64,000 nt of DNA, taken from NCBI RefSeq assembly GCF_000017405.1, contig NC_009667.1, positions 186,001-250,000 on the forward strand, given 5' to 3'. The notes under the pieces are model-generated. The model did not search any database. It worked only from the letters and a program-made list of their open reading frames with translations, and was not told the origin of the DNA. Below are positions 1-8,868 of the stretch, one piece after another. Position 1 is the stretch's first letter; the number at the start of each line of letters is the position of its first letter. A program made the translations under genes and the position numbers. This DNA comes from Brucella anthropi ATCC 49188. GTDB lineage: Bacteria > Pseudomonadota > Alphaproteobacteria > Rhizobiales > Rhizobiaceae.

Positions 1-11
1 TAGCAGGTGTT

Positions 12-335
12 TCAGGAGTTCACGACCGGCATATTGCGCTTTTCGGCGGCGGTGCTCCGTTCAAGCAGGCGCGCAGCTTCCTGCTTGTACATGCGCTCCT
101 TGCGGCGGTGCTTGCCTTGTGTGAGCCACGTCACCAGTGAGCCAATGACAACGCCGAGAAGAAGCGCGCCGAACAGCCACAGAAACAGAGGCGCATTATA
201 GGACAGAGCGGGATTGCCCGGATTGAACGGATCGATCGTAAACTGCACCGATGCGCGATTGGCAACCGACAACGCAATCAGAGCCACTGCAAGCGGCACG
301 AGAACGATGATGGCGATGATGCGTTTTGCCGCCAT
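12..335 (-). CDS. LapA-like DUF1049 membrane protein
   Basis: Small inner-membrane protein of 107 residues with two predicted transmembrane helices: residues about 5-25 (IIAIIVLVPLAVALIALSVA) and about 50-70 (LFLWLFGALLLGVVIGSLVT). A basic, probably cytoplasmic tail follows. This is the layout of the LapA/DUF1049 family, whose E. coli members act with LapB in controlling LPS synthesis; that role is not shown here. The ATG at 335 was chosen because the hydrophobic helix starts right after it, whereas the upstream extension to 404 overlaps ihfB and has no family character. It follows ihfB by 8 bases on the same strand, so the two are probably co-transcribed. Confidence 0.8.
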   Translation of the reverse strand: MAAKRIIAIIVLVPLAVALIALSVANRASVQFTIDPFNPGNPALSYNAPLFLWLFGALLLGVVIGSLVTWLTQGKHRRKERMYKQEAARLLERSTAAEKRNMPVVNS

Positions 336-343
336 GATGTTTA

Positions 344-628
344 TCAGACTGCGCCGTTGAGACGGTCGCGCAGTTCCTTGCCGGTCTTGAAGAAGGGAAC
401 CCACTTTTCTTCCACATCCACCGTTTCGCCGGTGCGCGGATTGCGACCGCTGCGGGCAGGGCGGTTCTTCACCGAAAAGGCGCCGAAGCCGCGCAGCTCA
501 ACACGATTGCCTTCGGCAAGAGCGTTTGTGATCTCGTCGAATACCGCGCCCACGATGTTTTCGACATCGCGCTGAAAGAGATGCGGATTACGGCTGGCGA
601 TAATCTGAACGAGTTCCGATTTGATCAC
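344..628 (-). CDS. ihfB: Integration host factor subunit beta
   Basis: DNA-bending, histone-like protein that forms a heterodimer with IhfA and shapes DNA for transcription, replication and recombination. The 94-residue product covers the complete bacterial DNA-binding (HU/IHF) fold. It starts [17 protein letters not shown] and carries the beta-arm signature [21 protein letters not shown], with the proline that intercalates into DNA. I chose the GTG start at 628, which gives the usual family N-terminus (VIKSELV); the longer frame to 661 adds 11 residues not typical of the family. It lies downstream of sppA on the same strand, 74 bases away. IHF is also the usual partner of sigma-54 activators, and rpoN is 4 kb away. 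Confidence 0.93.
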   Translation of the reverse strand: MIKSELVQIIASRNPHLFQRDVENIVGAVFDEITNALAEGNRVELRGFGAFSVKNRPARSGRNPRTGETVDVEEKWVPFFKTGKELRDRLNGAV

Positions 629-702
629 GGCTTTAAACCCCTGTTCTTCTGTTTGTTTCATCCGGTATCTACCGGATATTGTGTAAGTTTACCTGGCTGG
701 CG

Positions 703-1674
703 TCAATTCGCTTCAGGCGTACCGTCAACGTGCCAAACCGAAAGAAGTCCGTCAAGAAAGATGCGTTCCTTGGCGATCTGCTTCAACATGCCGTCTGCTT
801 CCTGCGGCACGCGAAGAAGGCGTGCACCGGCATGAATGATAAGATCGCGCAGCGAGAAACCCGTTTCACTGCTGACCGGCTTCCATTCCAGACGCGGCAA
901 ATCTTTGGAAAGCCCCTTGCTCGCAAGCCAGGCGACCGCTTCCTCTTCACCGCCCAATCCGTCGATCAATTTTTTATCGAGTGCCTGTCGCCCTGTAAAA
1001 ACCGCGCCATTGGCGAGGGCCAGCGCCTGTTCATGTGTGAACGAACGGCGTTTTTCGACAATGTCCACGAACCACGCATAGGAATCCATGATCATATTGC
1101 GGATCATGCCCTTGGCTTCTTCGCTGGCCGGGCTGAAATAATTGGGTTCCGCCTTGAGTGGCGAGGATTTGATGGTTTCGACCTTCACACCGATCGTATC
1201 GAGAAGCTTTGAAACATCTGGATACTGGAACAGGACACCAATCGAGCCGACGATGGATGTCTGTCGTGCCACGATGTGGTCCGAAGCGCTGGCAATCATG
1301 TAACCGGCGGAAGCTGCAAGGGTTCCTACCTGCGTGACGACCGGCTTTTTCTCGGCAATCTTGCGCACGGCTTCGAAAATCGCTTCGCCGCCCACCGTCG
1401 TTCCACCGGGCGAATCGAGAACCAGAATCACGCCTTTGACGGCGTCATCCTTGGCGATCTTGTCGAGACGCTTCAGCAATTCCTCATTCTCGAAGATGGT
1501 GCCTTCGATACGAACCTTGGCAATGTGCGGCTGGTTGAAGTTGGTGCCGCGCATGGACCATGAAGCGAAGACGGCAATCAGGGCGGCGATCAGAAGCAGG
1601 AAGGCCCCACGCCAGATCGTCAGCTTTCTGCGCAATTTCCGGCGTTCGATAATTGCTTCGGCGTCTTGAGCCAT
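703..1674 (-). CDS. sppA: Signal peptide peptidase SppA (S49 family)
   Basis: Membrane-bound serine peptidase that degrades cleaved signal peptides. The 323-residue protein has a basic N-terminus, one signal-anchor helix (about residues 20-40) and a single S49 domain, so it is the short, Bacillus-like SppA form rather than the duplicated E. coli form. The nucleophile is in TLAASAGYM (Ser122) and the general-base lysine is most likely Lys174, a spacing of 52 residues as in Bacillus SppA. The GTTVGG stretch near residue 91 and the GSIGV stretch near 143 are typical substrate-groove segments. The ATG at 1674 gives the expected N-terminal anchor. Confidence 0.9.
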   Translation of the reverse strand: MAQDAEAIIERRKLRRKLTIWRGAFLLLIAALIAVFASWSMRGTNFNQPHIAKVRIEGTIFENEELLKRLDKIAKDDAVKGVILVLDSPGGTTVGGEAIFEAVRKIAEKKPVVTQVGTLAASAGYMIASASDHIVARQTSIVGSIGVLFQYPDVSKLLDTIGVKVETIKSSPLKAEPNYFSPASEEAKGMIRNMIMDSYAWFVDIVEKRRSFTHEQALALANGAVFTGRQALDKKLIDGLGGEEEAVAWLASKGLSKDLPRLEWKPVSSETGFSLRDLIIHAGARLLRVPQEADGMLKQIAKERIFLDGLLSVWHVDGTPEAN

Positions 1675-2132
1675 TCCCGTCCATCCGTTCGTTCAAATCG
1701 CGCGGCTTGCGCCCCGCAGTTCACCTTGTGCCCCGAATGAGGGCACGCGGCAAGTATCTTCGAAAAATAGGTCTGGTTAGAGATAGTGCCTGAAATACAT
1801 ATTGTAATGAAGCTGTCCGAGATTCTTATGTTCGTTGCCAGATCAGCTTTGGCGGCTGCAATACGCACAGCTGTAATTTGACCGAGTTTTGTGGTATCAA
1901 AGAGTTGAATAGCATCCTGCTTAATTCGGTGGGGTGTCAATTGGGCTGAAGTATCAAAGGCATAGGCCGTTCCTGCTTGCTGTTTGCGAGGCGGGTGCGG
2001 TATTTTGCGCGGTATAAAGCTATTGAGCGACCGATTATTTCACCCCAAATAAACCTTATTGAAATGAAAAAGCGCGACACACACGCGCTGATTATCGAGT
2101 TTTACGAAAGCCGTTGAGGAATTGAACGCCAC
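1675..2132. other. Intergenic region between divergent sppA and lptC
   Basis: This 458-base gap must hold the promoters of sppA (leftward) and of the lptC operon (rightward). It has no open frame with protein-like composition, no tRNA and no clear terminator. I see no promoter strong enough to place. Confidence 0.5.
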
Positions 2133-2846
2133 ATGACCGCCGACACCACAGATAGCCATGCGCCGCAGAACGCGACTGCTCAAGGTCGCGGCACGGGTGG
2201 CATGCGTTTTGGTGCGTCGGAGAAGGCCGAGACGCTTTTTCATGCTGCACAGCGCCATTCGATCCGCGTTCGCGTTCTGAAGACAGCCCTCCCTGTCGCC
2301 GCAATCATCGTGGGAGCGGTATTCTCTTGGTACACGTTCCTTGCGACGCCGAACGCGCCCGTTAAGGTCGAAGTGAACAATGGCGGCGAAAGCGGAAAGC
2401 TTGTCATGACGAGCCCGCACCTGAATGGATATACCAAGGATAACCGCCCCTATTCAATGACCGCTTCCAAGGCGACGCAGGATGCAAAGAACAGCGGTGC
2501 GATTTCGCTTGAAGGCATTTCCGCGGAGCTGCCGGTTGGTGACAAGGGCACGGCCAAGGTCGAGGCAACGTCCGGTGTTTACGACAATGCCAATGGGCGT
2601 TTGCAACTTGATAAGGACTTTACTGTTACGACAGACGACGGTTTACGTGCGGTGCTGCGTTCTGCGGACGTAAATCTCAAGAGCGGGCAGATCACCACTG
2701 ACAAGCCCGTGGATATCCGCAGCGGCAGCACGCATATTCTGGCCGACAGCATGCAGGTCAAGGACAACGGCAAGGTTCTGATTTTCGAGAACAAGGTTCG
2801 AATGACTGTTGACGGCAGCGTTGTTTCGCCCAACAAGGCTCCCTGA
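2133..2846 (+). CDS. lptC: LPS export protein LptC
   Basis: Bitopic inner-membrane component of the Lpt machine that passes lipopolysaccharide from the LptBFG transporter to periplasmic LptA. The 237-residue protein has a long cytoplasmic N-terminus, one helix at about residues 50-70 (LKTALPVAAIIVGAVFSWYTF), and a periplasmic part with the repeated short beta-strands of the LptC/OstA jellyroll (for example SGVYDNANGRLQLDKDFTV and ILADSMQVKDNGKVLIFENKV). It is followed by lptA and lptB in the standard order. The unusually long N-terminal tail is common in Rhizobiales. Confidence 0.88.
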   Translation: MTADTTDSHAPQNATAQGRGTGGMRFGASEKAETLFHAAQRHSIRVRVLKTALPVAAIIVGAVFSWYTFLATPNAPVKVEVNNGGESGKLVMTSPHLNGYTKDNRPYSMTASKATQDAKNSGAISLEGISAELPVGDKGTAKVEATSGVYDNANGRLQLDKDFTVTTDDGLRAVLRSADVNLKSGQITTDKPVDIRSGSTHILADSMQVKDNGKVLIFENKVRMTVDGSVVSPNKAP

Positions 2847-2962
2847 AAAGGGCGCCTGATTTGAGGATAGGGGAAGCGTTCGGACCGATTCATATCTGTG
2901 CGGCGCGGTTGAGTACATTCTGAAACCGGTCCTCGGATCGAAATGTGCTCGAAAACAGATTG

Positions 2963-3005
2963 TTAGAGCGTGATTCTGATGCAATCGGAATGGTACAGGC
3001 TCTAA
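2963..3005. repeat. Palindromic intergenic repeat (Brucellaceae type)
   Basis: The arms TTAGAGC (2963-2969) and GCTCTAA (2999-3005) enclose an interior with further dyad symmetry around GATTCTGATGCAATCGGAAT. It lies between lptC and lptA. This matches the short palindromic repeats scattered through Brucella and Ochrobactrum intergenic DNA; the rest of the 281-base gap shows nothing else I can name. Confidence 0.5.
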
Positions 3006-3127
3006 GCCGCTTTTTTGATCGCATTTTGCGATGCTGAATGTTCCCATTTGGCCGCAAAGTGCTTAATGTTGCGTCTGACCGCATGTCGACCCAGGGATGG
3101 TCGAATGCTTCGGGGAGCTGAAATTAT

Positions 3128-3778
3128 ATGGAACGCGAGACGGGCAAGATGAACAAGGGTACGATGGCCCGCACTTTGCGGATGGGATTTGCAGTTCTGG
3201 CGCTCGGCATTGTCGCGGCTCCGACAGTTTCACTGGCGCAGGAAGGCGCAGCCGTGAACGGGCTGAAGCTTTCCAACAGCAAGGCGCCCGTCAAGATCGA
3301 CGCTGACAAGCTGGAAATGCGCGACAAGGAAGGCATTGCCATATTCACCGGTAATGTTGCCGTTTCGCAGGGCGACGCCCTGTTGAAGGCAGGCCAGATG
3401 ACAGTCTATTACAACAAGGCCAAGAAAGACGGCGAAGCACCGGCCCCGGAACCGACAAGTGCTGGCGTGGGCGGCCTCGATTCATCGAGCATCGATCACA
3501 TCGACATTTCGGGGAAAGTCTATCTCAAGTCCGGGACGCAGGTCGCAACTGGTGATACCGGGCGTTATGATGCGAAAAACCAGGTTATGGTTCTTCAGGG
3601 GCAGAAAGTGGTTCTGACCGATGGCGACAATGTCGTGACCGGTTGCAAGCTGACGGCGCATCTCGATACGGGCCGCGCCAATGTCGAAAGCTGCAAGGGC
3701 CAGACCAAGGGTCGCGTATCGATTATCATGGCCCCGAAAGATCAACAGCAGGGCGGTGCTGCGCCCAAGCAGAACTGA
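3128..3778 (+). CDS. lptA: LPS transport periplasmic protein LptA (OstA)
   Basis: Periplasmic bridge protein that carries lipopolysaccharide across the periplasm as head-to-tail beta-jellyroll filaments. The 216-residue product has a signal peptide (basic start, hydrophobic stretch FAVLALGIVAAPTVSLA with cleavage after about residue 37) and an OstA domain beginning KAPVKIDADKLEMRDKEGIA, continuing through FTGNVAVSQGDALLKAGQM. The start at 3128 is backed by a GGGGAG ribosome site 9 bases upstream; the next ATG (3149) would also leave a complete signal peptide. lptB starts 11 bases after its stop. Confidence 0.9.
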   Translation: MERETGKMNKGTMARTLRMGFAVLALGIVAAPTVSLAQEGAAVNGLKLSNSKAPVKIDADKLEMRDKEGIAIFTGNVAVSQGDALLKAGQMTVYYNKAKKDGEAPAPEPTSAGVGGLDSSSIDHIDISGKVYLKSGTQVATGDTGRYDAKNQVMVLQGQKVVLTDGDNVVTGCKLTAHLDTGRANVESCKGQTKGRVSIIMAPKDQQQGGAAPKQN

Positions 3779-3789
3779 CCGGAGCAGGC

Positions 3790-4629
3790 GTGGGATTGTT
3801 CTGGAACAAGAAGGCCGACGGGCCGCAAGACGCATCGCAAAATGTGAACGCACCATCCGATGTCGCGGGCGCTATGCCCGGCCAGCCGGGTAAGTCGACG
3901 CGTCTCAAAGGGACGCTGGTGGCACGCGGTCTCTGCAAGAGCTATCGCGGCCGGCAGGTCGTCAATGGCGTGTCGTTCGGTGTGCGTGCTGGCGAAGCTG
4001 TCGGTATTCTGGGGCCGAACGGCGCAGGCAAGACCACTTGCTTCTATATGGTGACAGGCCTCGTTCCGGCTGATGCCGGTTCCATCGAGATCGACGGTTT
4101 CGACGTCACGTCTATGCCGATGTATCGCCGTTCCCGTCTTGGCATAGGCTATCTGCCGCAGGAAGCGTCCATTTTCCGTGGCCTTTCGGTGGAAAACAAC
4201 ATCAAGGCTGTGCTGGAAGTTGTGGAGAAAGATCGCTCCAAACGCGCTTCCGAGCTGGATGCGTTGTTGGAAGAATTTCACATCGCTCATCTGCGCAAGG
4301 CGCCTGCCATTTCGCTGTCCGGCGGCGAGCGCCGTCGTCTCGAAATTGCGCGTGCGCTGGCATCACGCCCAAACTTCATGCTGCTCGATGAGCCTTTTGC
4401 TGGTGTCGATCCGATTGCCGTTTCGGATATCCAGCAACTCGTTCGCCATCTGACAAGCCGCGGCATCGGTGTTCTGATTACCGACCATAATGTGCGTGAA
4501 ACGCTCGGCCTTATCGACCGCGCCTACATCATTCACGCCGGTCAGGTGCTGACACATGGTCGTCCTGCCGAAATCGTTGCCAATCCCGACGTGCGACGGC
4601 TTTATCTCGGCGACCAATTCACACTTTAA
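3790..4629 (+). CDS. lptB: LPS export ABC transporter ATPase LptB
   Basis: Cytoplasmic ATPase that powers LPS extraction from the inner membrane with LptF/LptG (not in this window). The 279-residue protein has Walker A GPNGAGKT, the Q-loop region YLPQEASIFRGL, the ABC signature LSGGERRR, Walker B FMLLDEPFAGVDP and the switch histidine in ITDHNVRE, all typical of LptB. Compared with E. coli it has an extra N-terminal tail of about 40 low-complexity residues, usual in Brucella relatives. The GTG at 3790 follows a GGAG site by 5 bases; the in-frame extension upstream overlaps lptA and is not protein-like. Confidence 0.92.
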   Translation: MGLFWNKKADGPQDASQNVNAPSDVAGAMPGQPGKSTRLKGTLVARGLCKSYRGRQVVNGVSFGVRAGEAVGILGPNGAGKTTCFYMVTGLVPADAGSIEIDGFDVTSMPMYRRSRLGIGYLPQEASIFRGLSVENNIKAVLEVVEKDRSKRASELDALLEEFHIAHLRKAPAISLSGGERRRLEIARALASRPNFMLLDEPFAGVDPIAVSDIQQLVRHLTSRGIGVLITDHNVRETLGLIDRAYIIHAGQVLTHGRPAEIVANPDVRRLYLGDQFTL

Positions 4630-4991
4630 TATTCGGCATTTTCATATCGTTTCAGGCTCCTATGGAAATGCCTTCATTCTGACCAGCCATCGGTTTGAGC
4701 CTGTTATGTTCTGCACAAAGTTACAGAAAGTGCCGCTGAACCGCGACTATTTCCCCTTTTGTCCCCAAACCGCACATTCTGAATTGACAAGCAAGGTTCA
4801 TACCAGTTTTCATTCAAATACGCTTTCAGCCTGAAACGGCTGCGAGCGCACGGCTTATTCCTCTGTATGGGCTCAGGTCCCATGTCGATGAGTGCCGTCT
4901 GAAGGCCAGATTGCTGTCAAGAATATCTCGCGCGTTGACCATGTGTTCCGCGGTTATTGACAGGGTTTAACGGGGGAGAATAACGCGTCGC
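4630..4991. other. Intergenic region upstream of rpoN
   Basis: The 362 bases between lptB and rpoN probably hold the rpoN promoter and leader. A GGGGGAG element (4973-4979) upstream of the rpoN ATG may act in translation. I see no terminator after lptB, no RNA gene and no convincing small ORF. Confidence 0.4.
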
Positions 4992-6533
4992 ATGGCTCTG
5001 TCGCCCAAGCTCGATTTCCGTCAATCGCAATCGCTGGTGATGACCCCCCAGCTGATGCAGTCGATCAAGCTGCTGCAGATGACGCATATGGAGCTGGAGC
5101 AATTTCTCGACATTGAAATCGAAAAAAATCCGCTGCTGGATCGAATTGAGGCAGCGAATGATGATTTTTCGGGCGCTGAATCAGCACGAGACGGCGCTGA
5201 AACCGGCGGAGAGGATGCGGCGTCGGATGACTTGTCGGATGGCGACTGGTTCAAAACAGGCGCTTCGGATAATGCCGAAAATCTCTCATCCACCTTCGAC
5301 AGCTCACTTGAAAATATCTTTCCGGATGATCCGGGTCGCTTCGACGAGATCGGTCCCGATCTTGCCGCGCAATGGAAATCGTCCGTCGGTGACGGATATG
5401 TTTCAGGTGGCAGTTACGACATCGATCAGGTTACGGCCAGCCGGATTTCATTGAGCGAGCACGTGGCGGAACAGATCACGCTGACTTTTTCCAAAGCGGC
5501 AGACCGGTTCATTGCGACGGCGCTCGCCGATGCACTGGACGAGAGCGGCTATCTGCGTGTCGATATTGTCGGTCTGGCCCAGAATCTTGGCGTGGAAACC
5601 GTCGAGATCGAGCACGTTCTTGGAGTGATGCAAGACTTTGATCCGGCAGGCCTTTTTGCCCGTGATCTGCGGGAGTGTCTGGCGATACAGTTGCGTCTCA
5701 AGGATCGGTTCGATCCGGCCATGGAGGTGTTGATCGACAATCTCGATCTTCTTGCACGGCGGGATTTCGCGACGCTCAAGAAGCTGTGCGGTGTCGATCA
5801 GGCCGATATTCTCGATATGCTGACCGAAATCCGTATGCTCGATCCAAAGCCCGGTGCTTTGTTCGAAATCTCCGTGGCCGATGCCATTGTGCCGGACGCA
5901 CTGGTTACACCGTCGCGTGACGGTGGCTGGACTATTGAACTCAACGCAGCCGCAATGCCACGTCTTATCGTCAACAATGAATATTATGCAGAGGTGAGCA
6001 CCTCGGTCAAAGCCGAAGAAAAAGCATTTCTCTCGGATTGCATGCAGACTGCGAACTGGCTCGTACGCAGTCTCGACCAGCGCGCGCGCACCATTCTCAA
6101 GGTAACGCAGGAAATCGTCCGGCAGCAGGACGGCTTTCTGCGCCACGGCGTGACCCACTTGAAGCCGCTCAACCTGCGCACGGTTGCCGACGCGGTCGGT
6201 ATGCATGAATCGACCATCAGCCGCGTGACGGCGAACAAATTCATGGCCACGCCGCGTGGCGTGTTTGAACTGCGCTATTTCTTTACGGCCTCCATTGCCT
6301 CATCCGAAGGCGGCGACGCTCATTCGTCGGAGAGCGTGCGCCATCGTATTCGGCAGATGATCGACGCCGAAAAGTCCGACGACGTACTGTCTGATGATGC
6401 CATCGTGGATGCTCTGAAGAAGGACGGTGTGGATATCGCGCGAAGAACGGTCGCAAAATATCGGGAATCGATGAATATTGCTTCATCGGTTCAGCGCAGG
6501 CGTGAAAAGAAGGCAAGATTGTCAGCTTCCTGA
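4992..6533 (+). CDS. rpoN: RNA polymerase sigma-54 factor
   Basis: Alternative sigma factor that recognises -24/-12 promoters and needs an AAA+ activator. The 513-residue protein has the glutamine- and leucine-rich region I (QSQSLVMTPQLMQSIKLLQM, about residues 10-30), an acidic region II (about 55-120), the core-binding domain, the helix-turn-helix (TVADAVGMHESTISRVTANKF) and the C-terminal RpoN box ARRTVAKYRE. The order rpoN-hpf-ptsN is the classical proteobacterial nitrogen-PTS neighbourhood, though here an unusually long gap separates rpoN from hpf. Confidence 0.95.
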   Translation: MALSPKLDFRQSQSLVMTPQLMQSIKLLQMTHMELEQFLDIEIEKNPLLDRIEAANDDFSGAESARDGAETGGEDAASDDLSDGDWFKTGASDNAENLSSTFDSSLENIFPDDPGRFDEIGPDLAAQWKSSVGDGYVSGGSYDIDQVTASRISLSEHVAEQITLTFSKAADRFIATALADALDESGYLRVDIVGLAQNLGVETVEIEHVLGVMQDFDPAGLFARDLRECLAIQLRLKDRFDPAMEVLIDNLDLLARRDFATLKKLCGVDQADILDMLTEIRMLDPKPGALFEISVADAIVPDALVTPSRDGGWTIELNAAAMPRLIVNNEYYAEVSTSVKAEEKAFLSDCMQTANWLVRSLDQRARTILKVTQEIVRQQDGFLRHGVTHLKPLNLRTVADAVGMHESTISRVTANKFMATPRGVFELRYFFTASIASSEGGDAHSSESVRHRIRQMIDAEKSDDVLSDDAIVDALKKDGVDIARRTVAKYRESMNIASSVQRRREKKARLSAS

Positions 6534-6552
6534 TTGCGTAGAGCATTTTGCA

Positions 6553-6641
6553 GTCAGGTGGCATCACCTGACGTTGCATAAATGCGGTAATACAGACAGA
6601 TAGAGCGGAAGCGCGAACGAATGTGAGCGCATTTCGCTCTA
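6553..6641. repeat. Two palindromic repeats after rpoN
   Basis: The first is an 8-bp perfect stem GTCAGGTG/CACCTGAC with loop GCAT (6553-6572). The second has arms TAGAGCG/CGCTCTA (6601-6641). The first lies 20 bases after the rpoN stop but has no T-run, so it is a mobile-type intergenic repeat or an inefficient terminator. Confidence 0.5.
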
Positions 6642-7159
6642 GCCAAAATGGTTCCACAGATTGCGCTGAGAAGGGACCGTTTTAAATCACCGATTGTACC
6701 TCTAGGGCCTTATTCCCGTATTCGAATAGGGGAGAATGCTCTAAAATTTTGGATCTGTAGCGCTGCTCTTTCAGAAAAATTCGATCTCGATTTGTGGAAA
6801 GATCAGCATTGCAAGAGGACCAACTGGCAGGAGGACCAATTGACAAGCGCCATTTCACCCAATAGAAGCCCGGCTCGCGTTGCGGCACGTGTCTGGACGC
6901 CCTCATTTCCAGGGCTTCCTGATAAGTCGTCAGCGTGAATTGGCGAGATGTCAGCAGAAGCACTTGTGTTTCTACGATCGAAAATACGCCAAAGCAGAAT
7001 TGAAGCATGTCTCCTCAAAGTAGAACCGGTTTGGGGAGGAAGACATGGGTTGGACGTTTCCGCCGAATGCGTTTTGCAGACAACGTCCGATAATATCGCT
7101 GTAATTTCTGGAAGAAATTGCGGTTGTCCATATGTTTGAAGGAAGGGCAATGTGGCGTT

Positions 7160-7216
7160 CCGGGAAAATCGGGCCAGGAAAACCAGGCCAGGAAAACCGG
7201 GCCGGAAAAATCCGGG
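7160..7216. repeat. Short tandem repeat, about 14 bp unit, four imperfect copies
   Basis: Four units of the type GGCCAGGAAAACC-G follow one another (starting near 7160, 7173, 7187 and 7201), differing at a few bases. They lie in the rpoN-hpf gap, and such arrays usually vary in copy number between strains. Confidence 0.6.
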
Positions 7217-7490
7217 CAACGGACCAGCTACTGGGGCGTTACTTAAAAGAGCAATGTGCGGCAACCATCCCGTAAAGGGGCTATTGATTGGAGCAGTCAC
7301 GACTTCGACGGCTTTTTGGAAGGTGTTTCAACGCCTCATCGGAAAGTGCGCCTGGCAAGCGTGCATGCACCATGAATTTAGTTGGAAAACGCACAGGACG
7401 AAAAGCATCTTTGATGCTGGTTCGCTTTGCGCTTCGCTCGCCTTGTGATTAGACTGAGTCCTGTGGTGTAACGCAAATGAGGTGTGCCAA

Positions 7491-8084
7491 ATGACTCTGC
7501 GTGTATCTGGAAAGCATATGGACGTCGGTGAAGCTTTCACAACCCGGATCATTGATCGGGTGAATGAAGCAGTCGGCAAATATTTCGATCATGGCTTTTC
7601 CGGACAGGTTACGGTCACCAAGTCCGGTTCGCGTTACAGTGCGGATTGCACCTTGCACCTCGATAGTGGTGCAACTCTGCAAAGCACTGGCGACGCGCAG
7701 GATCCGCAGCTGGCTTTTGAAGCGGCCGCGGACAAGATCGAAACCCGCCTTCGCCGCTATAAGCGTCGTCTGAAATCGCGCCCGGCTACGCAGCCAGATG
7801 CGATCTATGATGACGTTGCATATCGTGTTATGGCACCGCTGTCGGAGGAAGAGGAGGATCTTCCGGCGGATTACGCGCCGACAATTGTTGCGGAATCGTC
7901 CGTCGCCCTGCGCACCATGTCGGTGGCGTCGGCGGTCGTGGAACTGGATCTGATCGAGAACCCGGTTCTGGTATTCCGCAATGCCGGCAATGATGAAGTT
8001 AACATCGTCTACCGTCGCGCGGACGGCAATATCGGCTGGGTCGATCCATCGATGGTCACCCGCCAGGCCGCGCCACGCGCCTGA
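7491..8084 (+). CDS. hpf: Ribosome hibernation promoting factor, long form
   Basis: Stationary-phase protein that binds the 30S subunit and drives formation of inactive 100S ribosome dimers. The 197-residue length is that of the long form: an N-terminal S30AE domain (about residues 1-105, MTLRVSGKHMDVGEAFTTRI to the basic RRYKRRLKSR), a linker, and the C-terminal S30AE_C dimerisation domain (about 140-197, with NPVLVFRNAGNDEVNIVYRR and ADGNIGWVDP). The ATG at 7491 has a GAGGTG site 6 bases upstream; an in-frame GTG at 7482 is less likely. ptsN follows. Confidence 0.92.
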   Translation: MTLRVSGKHMDVGEAFTTRIIDRVNEAVGKYFDHGFSGQVTVTKSGSRYSADCTLHLDSGATLQSTGDAQDPQLAFEAAADKIETRLRRYKRRLKSRPATQPDAIYDDVAYRVMAPLSEEEEDLPADYAPTIVAESSVALRTMSVASAVVELDLIENPVLVFRNAGNDEVNIVYRRADGNIGWVDPSMVTRQAAPRA

Positions 8085-8183
8085 CGGCAAACCTGAAGCG
8101 CACGCAGCAGATCGCGATTAGGCGGCCGCGTGCGCTTCCCAAAACCGGGCCGCAAAGGCCTGATTGAAGAAGGAACGGAGAGA

Positions 8184-8648
8184 ATGGATCTTAGTGATCT
8201 GATTCAGCCTGGGGCGATTATCCCGGCGCTGAAAGCCAGCTCCAAAAAACAGCTTTTGCAGATTCTGTCTGAAAAGGCTGCGGAACTGACCGGTCTCCCT
8301 GAGCGTGAAGTTTTCGAAACAATTCTCCAGCGTGAGCGCCTCGGTTCTACCGGGGTGGGCAATGGCGTTGCCATTCCGCACGGCAAGCTGGCGAACATCA
8401 ACAAAATAGCCGGAATCTTCGCTCGTCTGGAAACCCCGGTCGATTTCGAGGCGCTGGACGATCAACCCGTCGATCTTGTTTTTCTGCTTCTCGCGCCGGA
8501 GAATGCCGGCGCGGATCACCTGAAGGCACTCTCGCGCATCGCCCGTATGCTGCGCGATGCCGATACGGTTGCCAAATTGCGCGGCACACATGACGCGCAG
8601 GCGCTCTATTCATTCCTGACAGCTCAGCCTGCTTCCAACGCCGCCTGA
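8184..8648 (+). CDS. ptsN: Nitrogen PTS protein EIIA-Ntr
   Basis: Regulatory phosphotransferase that takes phosphate from NPr and, depending on its phosphorylation, adjusts potassium and nitrogen/carbon metabolism; it does not transport sugar. The 154-residue protein is a single PTS EIIA type-2 domain with the phosphorylated histidine in GNGVAIPHGKL (His66). The ATG at 8184 is preceded by AAGGAACGGAGAG; the upstream in-frame extension from 8130 is not family sequence. It lies 99 bases after hpf and is closed by a strong terminator. Confidence 0.92.
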   Translation: MDLSDLIQPGAIIPALKASSKKQLLQILSEKAAELTGLPEREVFETILQRERLGSTGVGNGVAIPHGKLANINKIAGIFARLETPVDFEALDDQPVDLVFLLLAPENAGADHLKALSRIARMLRDADTVAKLRGTHDAQALYSFLTAQPASNAA

Positions 8649-8668
8649 GTTCAAATAGTTTCTCGTAG

Positions 8669-8706
8669 ACAAAACCGCCGTTCAGCTTGAACGGCGGTTT
8701 TGTTTG
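8669..8706 (+). terminator. Intrinsic terminator after ptsN
   Basis: A perfect 16-bp stem (8669-8684 with 8688-8703) with a 3-base loop GCT sits 20 bases after the ptsN stop. The 3' arm ends in TTTTGT and is followed by more T-rich sequence, while the complementary A-run lets it work in both directions. Confidence 0.85.
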
Positions 8707-8833
8707 TTTGCTCGCAGAAACGAATTGGCAGGGAAGGAAAAAACAGTCCGAGCAGAAGCATATTTCTTCTGCCTCAAGACGACTTGCGGCATTTGTATAC
8801 GCCACGATCTTCCGTACTGATTTCATACGGAAG

Positions 8834-8861
8834 CGCGATACCGGCGATGGCCGGTATCGCG
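8834..8861. terminator. Stem-loop downstream of the DUF1150 gene
   Basis: A perfect 11-bp stem CGCGATACCGG/CCGGTATCGCG with a 6-base loop lies 8 bases beyond the stop of the leftward DUF1150 gene. It has no T-run on the minus strand, so termination is only likely, not certain. Confidence 0.5.
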
Positions 8862-8868
8862 TCTATCC

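Larger units (their letters stand above)
6534..7490. other. Long intergenic region between rpoN and hpf with repeats
   Basis: This 957-base stretch has no supported gene. It holds a perfect stem-loop (arms 6553-6560 and 6565-6572), a dyad with TAGAGCG at 6601-6607 and CGCTCTA at 6635-6641, and a tandem repeat at 7160-7216. The many short frames in it lack protein-like composition and ribosome sites. The hpf promoter must lie in the right part. Confidence 0.55.

Noticed and set aside
1620..1940. A 106-codon minus-strand frame upstream of sppA
   Set aside because: No family character and its end overlaps the sppA start in another frame; composition looks random.
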